DNA from: Dermatophagoides farinae | Taxonomy: Eukaryota; Arthropoda; Arachnida; Sarcoptiformes; Pyroglyphidae | DNA: 64,000 nucleotides | Direction: 5' to 3' | Assembly (NCBI RefSeq): GCF_024713945.1 | Contig: NC_134684.1 | Coordinates: forward strand, 3,205,001-3,269,000 | Part shown: positions 59,987 through 64,000 of the stretch, piece by piece | Layout: each line of letters opens with the position of its first letter | How positions within the stretch are numbered: the first letter of the stretch is position 1 | Program-made: the position numbers and the translations under genes | Notes under the pieces: generated by a model | What the model saw: only the letters and a program-made list of their open reading frames with translations | Database searches by the model: none | Told to the model about the DNA's origin: nothing

Positions 59987-60835
59987 ATGGGTTCAAATTC
60001 CTCGAAAGAAGTATCTGGTCCATTGGGTACGGTCACAATTAATGATAATAAAGAAAATGTTCCTATAAAATCAACATCTTCATCACCACCCAGTGGTTGT
60101 CCAATGCATTCAAATCAACAACAATCAACAATCGTTTCTGAATGTCCAATTAATCCGGATAATCGTATGCCAATGGAAGCAAATCAACAGCCATCAGTTG
60201 GACAACCATTTGATTTGAATAAAAATCGACAAACATCTACTATACCGAAATTTAATCCAAAAGATGAAAATGAAAAATATTGGGTATATCCATCCGAACA
60301 AATGTTTTGGAATGCAATGCTACGAAAGGGTTGGAAATGGCAAGAAGCAGTTGAAGGTAAAGATGAAACAATCAATAAGGAAAAATTTACATCAGAAGAT
60401 ATGAGTCATATAATTAAGATTCATAATTTCAACAATGAAATGGCTTGGCGTGAAGTACTTAAATGGGAAATGTCATTCCATATGAAAGAATGTCCATGTG
60501 GGCCAACATTAAAACGTTTTGGTGGCCGGGCACAGGATTATTCACCAAGGGCGAGAATTCGTGGCTGGTTGGGTTATGAATTACCATTCGATCGTCATGA
60601 TTGGATTGTTGATCGTTGTGGTAAAGAAGTTCGATATGTGATTGATTATTATGATGGTGGATTTCTTGAAGATACAGGAAATTTTGCACTACTAGACGTA
60701 CGACCAGCATTGGATTCATTCGAAGCACTTTGGGATCGTATGAAAGCTACTTATTGGCGATGGACACATGAATATTTTGATTATGGCCACAAACACTCAT
60801 CATCATCACAACAAGAAACAAAACAATCTGGATGA
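59987..60835 (+). CDS. HCCS: Holocytochrome c-type synthase
   Basis: Attaches heme to apocytochrome c (and c1) in the mitochondrial intermembrane space. Single exon, 282 aa (human 268). The N-terminus [10 protein letters not shown] carries a possible myristoylation signal (Gly2, Ser6). Two Cys-Pro heme-regulatory motifs follow, SGCPMH (about residue 37) and SECPIN (about 51). The catalytic domain shows [24 protein letters not shown]-type [70 protein letters not shown] and [15 protein letters not shown]. The conserved His of HNFNNE and His/Asp of DRHDW are present. Convergent with the carboxypeptidase at 60942, 106 bases apart. Confidence 0.97.
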   Translation: MGSNSSKEVSGPLGTVTINDNKENVPIKSTSSSPPSGCPMHSNQQQSTIVSECPINPDNRMPMEANQQPSVGQPFDLNKNRQTSTIPKFNPKDENEKYWVYPSEQMFWNAMLRKGWKWQEAVEGKDETINKEKFTSEDMSHIIKIHNFNNEMAWREVLKWEMSFHMKECPCGPTLKRFGGRAQDYSPRARIRGWLGYELPFDRHDWIVDRCGKEVRYVIDYYDGGFLEDTGNFALLDVRPALDSFEALWDRMKATYWRWTHEYFDYGHKHSSSSQQETKQSG

Positions 60836-60941
60836 ATTGTTTTTTTTTTGTTTTTGTCATTTTGTATTATTAATATTTTTTAGAATATCGTAATCATGAT
60901 AATTATTGATTAGTCAGCATTGTTATTATAATCAGAAATGA

Positions 60942-62427
60942 TTAAAATGATTCATTTTTAACAAAACGTGTTATCATATCCAATGCTACTTTCGGTTGAT
61001 CATATGGTAATATATGGCCAGCATTTCGAATAATCACCTGATAAAGATTACCAGCTTGCCGTACATAACCTGCAACTGATGGATCATTTGGACTAATACG
61101 ATAAATCAAACGTTTAGCCATACGATATTCATTCGATCGTTTCCATTTTAAATGTCTTAAAAAATTTTCAGTTAATGGTGCAGCTACAATTATATCCAAT
61201 TGACCACTGTAAAACATTAATCGATAATTTCCATCCAATAATTTTTCAATCCATGGACTAACACTGGCCATCATATCATTGAGTAGATGTTCTTCAACAC
61301 GAATAGAATCATCGCCAAAATGTAAATTGCCCACATGTATTGATTCACGTGTTTTAGCTGATGCCAAGAATTTAGAATAATAACCAAAATCATCTGGCTG
61401 TCGATCATAAAGAATGTTGTAATAGAAATTCAAACCAGTTGCATTGTAGAAATAGGATTTTTTATCAAAATCACCATCCAAAAGACGATCAAATATTTGT
61501 GCTGCTTTCATCATCTGTCCATCATCAATGTATTTTATGGCCAGTCGTTGTTCTTCTTTGAAATGAGCACGTTGAATTTCATCGATTAAACCTACTTGAT
61601 ATAGGTAATCTCCATAATCAACCATATGTTTTGGATCGGAAAATCCATCACCAATGGCTAAACCTTGAAGATTTATGCCAGATTTCTCTGCTTCTTTACC
61701 CATGCAGTGAATTTTATATCCAATAGCCGGAACATATTTTCCGGCATAAGATTCACCAGTCAAAAAGAATGGATTTCCTTTATATTCATAGTAAAGAGTG
61801 AAAAATTGTCGTAAAGCTTCATAAAGATTTTCGGCAACATCTACTTCGTTGGTAGCATAACCACGATCATCTTTAGTGAAACTAAAACCGGTACCGACCG
61901 GATTATCAATGTATAAAACGGCAAATTCCCGATTCCAGGTACTATCACGCATATAAGGCTTTCCATTTGCCGAAACTTTGATTGGGCCATTTTCGACAAA
62001 CAAACCAAACAAAGAGGAACCACCAGGACCGCCTTGAAGCCAAAGTAGCACGGGTACATCGGTTTTTTCTGTCTAAATACGATATTTGAAATTAGATATT
62101 AGATAATATATTGTTATGAATACATACCAATGCAGGAAAAAACCAGAAAAACATATTCGAATCATAAGTCTTGTTTACGGTAAAAAATCCGGAATAACTT
62201 TTCAAATCAAGACCAGTTAAGCCATTAACTTCACTTAAACGACGTCCTTTATCCAATTGACCGGATTCAATATATGGTGTTAAAAATAATGGTTTCGAAT
62301 CAATTGTACCGATCAATCGATTAGCCGGTTCAGTTGGTGGATAAAGATTTTTTAGGAAAAAACCATTTGATAATCCAATGATCAATGTGATTATAAAAAT
62401 TATCGAATTAATCTTAATCTTAATCAT
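60942..62427 (-). CDS. Serine carboxypeptidase S10, vitellogenic-like (CPVL type), copy 1
   Basis: Secreted or lysosomal peptidase that removes C-terminal residues. Two exons, 62427-62128 and 62072-60942 (476 aa; human CPVL is also 476). The signal peptide MIKIKINSIIFIITLIIG ends near SNGFF. Then LKSYSGFFTVNKTYDSNMFFW, the oxyanion-hole LLWLQGGPGGSSLFG, and the triad: nucleophile Ser in GESYAGKY, Asp in SGQLDIIVAAP and His in NAGHILPYDQP. GFSFTKDDRGYA and IGDGFSDP are family landmarks. The start at 62427 was chosen for the signal peptide; upstream is only a TTG. A second copy lies just upstream on the same strand. Confidence 0.95.
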
Positions 62428-62848
62428 TATGGTGTTATGAAAATTGACAACAGCAAAAATAAAATGCAATACGCTACAAATGATGATTGATTTTATTGTT
62501 CCATAACCACATAAATCACTCGATCAATCTATAAATAACAACGTTGAATTGATGATAAAAAAATGCCATTACCTAGTTATCGATATGGATGGCCCTTTTT
62601 TATTCTTTGCCCATGTAGTAACACTACTACATTTTAATCTAATCGCTTAATAATCATCATTTGATTTTAAATCAAAAGTTACATTTTTCATGTCTTTCAA
62701 TTCAATTTTCCTTCTTGTCTACCACTGTCTGACAAGCATCATGTCTTTGTCTTTGAGTGTTTGCGTGTGTGTGTGTGTGTGTGTGTGCGGACGGGTGTGT
62801 TGGTGTTTTTAACCTGATGAATGCGTCATCAACAATCCGGATATTCAT
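62428..62848. other. Spacer between the tandem carboxypeptidases
   Basis: Promoter of copy 1, with (GT)n at 62765-62787. No gene seen. Confidence 0.6.
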
Positions 62849-62880
62849 TTAGTCAGCATTGTTATTATAATCAGAAATGA

Positions 62881-64000
62881 TTAAAATGATTCATTTTTAA
62901 CAAAACGTGTTATCATATCCGATGCTACTTTTGGCTGATCATATGGTAATATATGGCCAGCATTTCGAATAATCACCTGATAAAGATTACCAGCTTGCCG
63001 TACATAACCTGCAACTGATGGATTATTTGGACTAACACGATAAATTGAACGTTTAGCCATACGATATTCATCCGATCGTTTCCATTTTAAATGTCTTAAA
63101 AAATTTTCAGTTAATGGTGCAGCTACAATTATATCCAATTGACCAGTGTAAAACATTGTTCGATAGTTTTCATCCAATAATTGTTCAACCCATGGACTAA
63201 CACTGGCCATCACATCATGGAGTAGATATTCTAAAACAAGAAAAGACTCATCGCCAAAATGTAAATTGCCCACATGTATTGATTCACGTGTCTTAGCTGA
63301 TGCCAAGAATTTAGAATAATAACCAAAATCATCCGGTTGTCGATCATAAAGAATGTTGTAATAGAAATTCAAACCAGTTGCATTGTAGAAATATGATTTT
63401 CCATCAAAATCACCGACTAAAAGACGGTCAAATATCTGGGCTGCTTTTAACATCTGTCCATCATCAATGTATTTTATGGCCAGTCGCTGTTCTTCTTTGA
63501 AATGAGCACGTTGAATTTCATCGATTAAACCTACTTGATAGAGGTAATCTCCATAATCAAGCATATGTCTTGGATCGGAAAGGCCATCACCAATGGCTAA
63601 ACCTTGAAGATTTATGCCAGATTTCTCTGCTTCTTTGCCCATGTAGTGAATTTTATATCCAATAGCCGGAACATATTTTCCGGCATAGGATTCACCAGTC
63701 AAAAAGAATGGATTTCCTTTATATTCATAATAAAGTGTGAAAAATTGTCGTAAAGCTTCATAAAGATTTTCGGCAACATCTACTTCGTTTGTAGCATAAC
63801 CGCGATCATCTTTAGTGAAACTAAAACCGGTACCGACCGGATTATCAATGTATAAAACGGCAAATTCCCGATTCCAGGTACTATCACGCATATAAGGGGT
63901 TCCATTTGCCGAAACTTTGATTGGGCCATTTTCGACAAACAAACCAAACAAAGAAGATCCACCAGGACCACCTTGAAGCCAAAGTAGCACGGGTACATCG
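62881..64000 (-). CDS. Serine carboxypeptidase S10, copy 2, cut by window end
   Basis: Exon 2 equivalent of the neighbouring gene; exon 1 lies beyond 64000. The 369 residues visible from the LLWLQGG Met differ from copy 1 at about 25 positions (roughly 93% identity). The oxyanion hole, Ser of GESYAGKY, Asp of TGQLDIIVAAP and His of NAGHILPYDQP are all kept, so it should be active. About half of the changes fall in one window, GDESFLVLEYLLHDV to ENYRTMFYTGQ, next to the catalytic Asp. Confidence 0.94.
   Translation of the reverse strand, partial: DVPVLLWLQGGPGGSSLFGLFVENGPIKVSANGTPYMRDSTWNREFAVLYIDNPVGTGFSFTKDDRGYATNEVDVAENLYEALRQFFTLYYEYKGNPFFLTGESYAGKYVPAIGYKIHYMGKEAEKSGINLQGLAIGDGLSDPRHMLDYGDYLYQVGLIDEIQRAHFKEEQRLAIKYIDDGQMLKAAQIFDRLLVGDFDGKSYFYNATGLNFYYNILYDRQPDDFGYYSKFLASAKTRESIHVGNLHFGDESFLVLEYLLHDVMASVSPWVEQLLDENYRTMFYTGQLDIIVAAPLTENFLRHLKWKRSDEYRMAKRSIYRVSPNNPSVAGYVRQAGNLYQVIIRNAGHILPYDQPKVASDMITRFVKNESF

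Larger units (their letters stand above)
60908..64000 (-). repeat. Tandem duplication, unit about 1.94 kb
   Basis: The two carboxypeptidase genes and about 40 bases past their stops are repeated with a 1,939-base offset. The shared 3' boundary TTAGTCAGCATTGTTATTAT appears at about 60910 and 62849, marking the left breakpoint. The right breakpoint lies beyond the window. Confidence 0.9.

Overview
This is a eukaryotic nuclear window, most likely from an acariform (astigmatid, house-dust-mite-like) mite. That assignment is inference. It rests on the strong A/T bias, very short GT-AG introns (mostly 56-100 nt), small gene spacing, a metazoan gene set, and saturation with (ATC)n/(GAT)n, (CAA)n/(GTT)n, (CA)n and poly(A)/poly(T) tracts. 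No rRNA, tRNA, CRISPR or bacterial-type operon was seen.

Layout. 1-3.1 kb: a decayed Tc1-type DNA transposon with a spliceable transposase, lying between two copies of one host flank. 5.2-7.0 kb: the last exon of a secreted Cys-rich precursor (+) convergent with a three-exon 2-Cys peroxiredoxin (-). 9.0-11.0 kb: a possible acidic first exon and the two-exon SLC7A6OS/Iwr1 gene (-). 12.0-16.15 kb: an apparently complete DNA transposon with about 400-bp terminal inverted repeats and an uninterrupted 789-codon DDE transposase carrying a C-terminal SWIM finger. 16.2-27.1 kb: no gene found. 27.1-30.2 kb: Tribbles pseudokinase (-). 31.3 kb: a 199-bp Tigger/pogo-like MITE. 34.7-40.0 kb: NDUFV1 (-), CHRAC1 (+) and STT3A (-). 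40.0-46.7 kb: no gene found. 46.7 kb: an intronless casein kinase 1 alpha-like gene (+). 47.7-53.3 kb: no gene found. 53.3-64 kb: a dense block with LSM4 (-), FBXO45 (+), a GPI-anchored Cys-rich orphan (+), NDUFA2 (+), choline/ethanolamine kinase (-), ATG5 (-), HCCS (+) and two tandem serine carboxypeptidases (-, the second cut by the window end).

Most genes are housekeeping functions: complex I (NDUFV1, NDUFA2), cytochrome c maturation (HCCS), N-glycosylation (STT3A), snRNA/mRNA decay (LSM4), autophagy (ATG5), Pol II import (SLC7A6OS), chromatin (CHRAC1), phospholipid synthesis (CHK), and ubiquitin and CK1 signalling. They do not form one pathway. Several are divergent pairs that may share promoters: NDUFV1/CHRAC1, LSM4/FBXO45 and ATG5/HCCS. 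Exon structures were built by eye from splice sites, reading phase and remembered family sequences. For the multi-exon genes the exon lengths sum to a whole number of codons, except CHRAC1, which needs a +1 shift.

Most notable observations: the intact SWIM-DDE element with long TIRs; the apparent +1 frameshift inside the CHRAC1 histone fold; the spliced, chimeric-tailed Tc1 transposase between duplicated flanks; the recent carboxypeptidase duplication with clustered substitutions; stop-free 3n introns in STT3A; and a perfect AGGTCA-n3-TGACCT palindrome in a gene desert.
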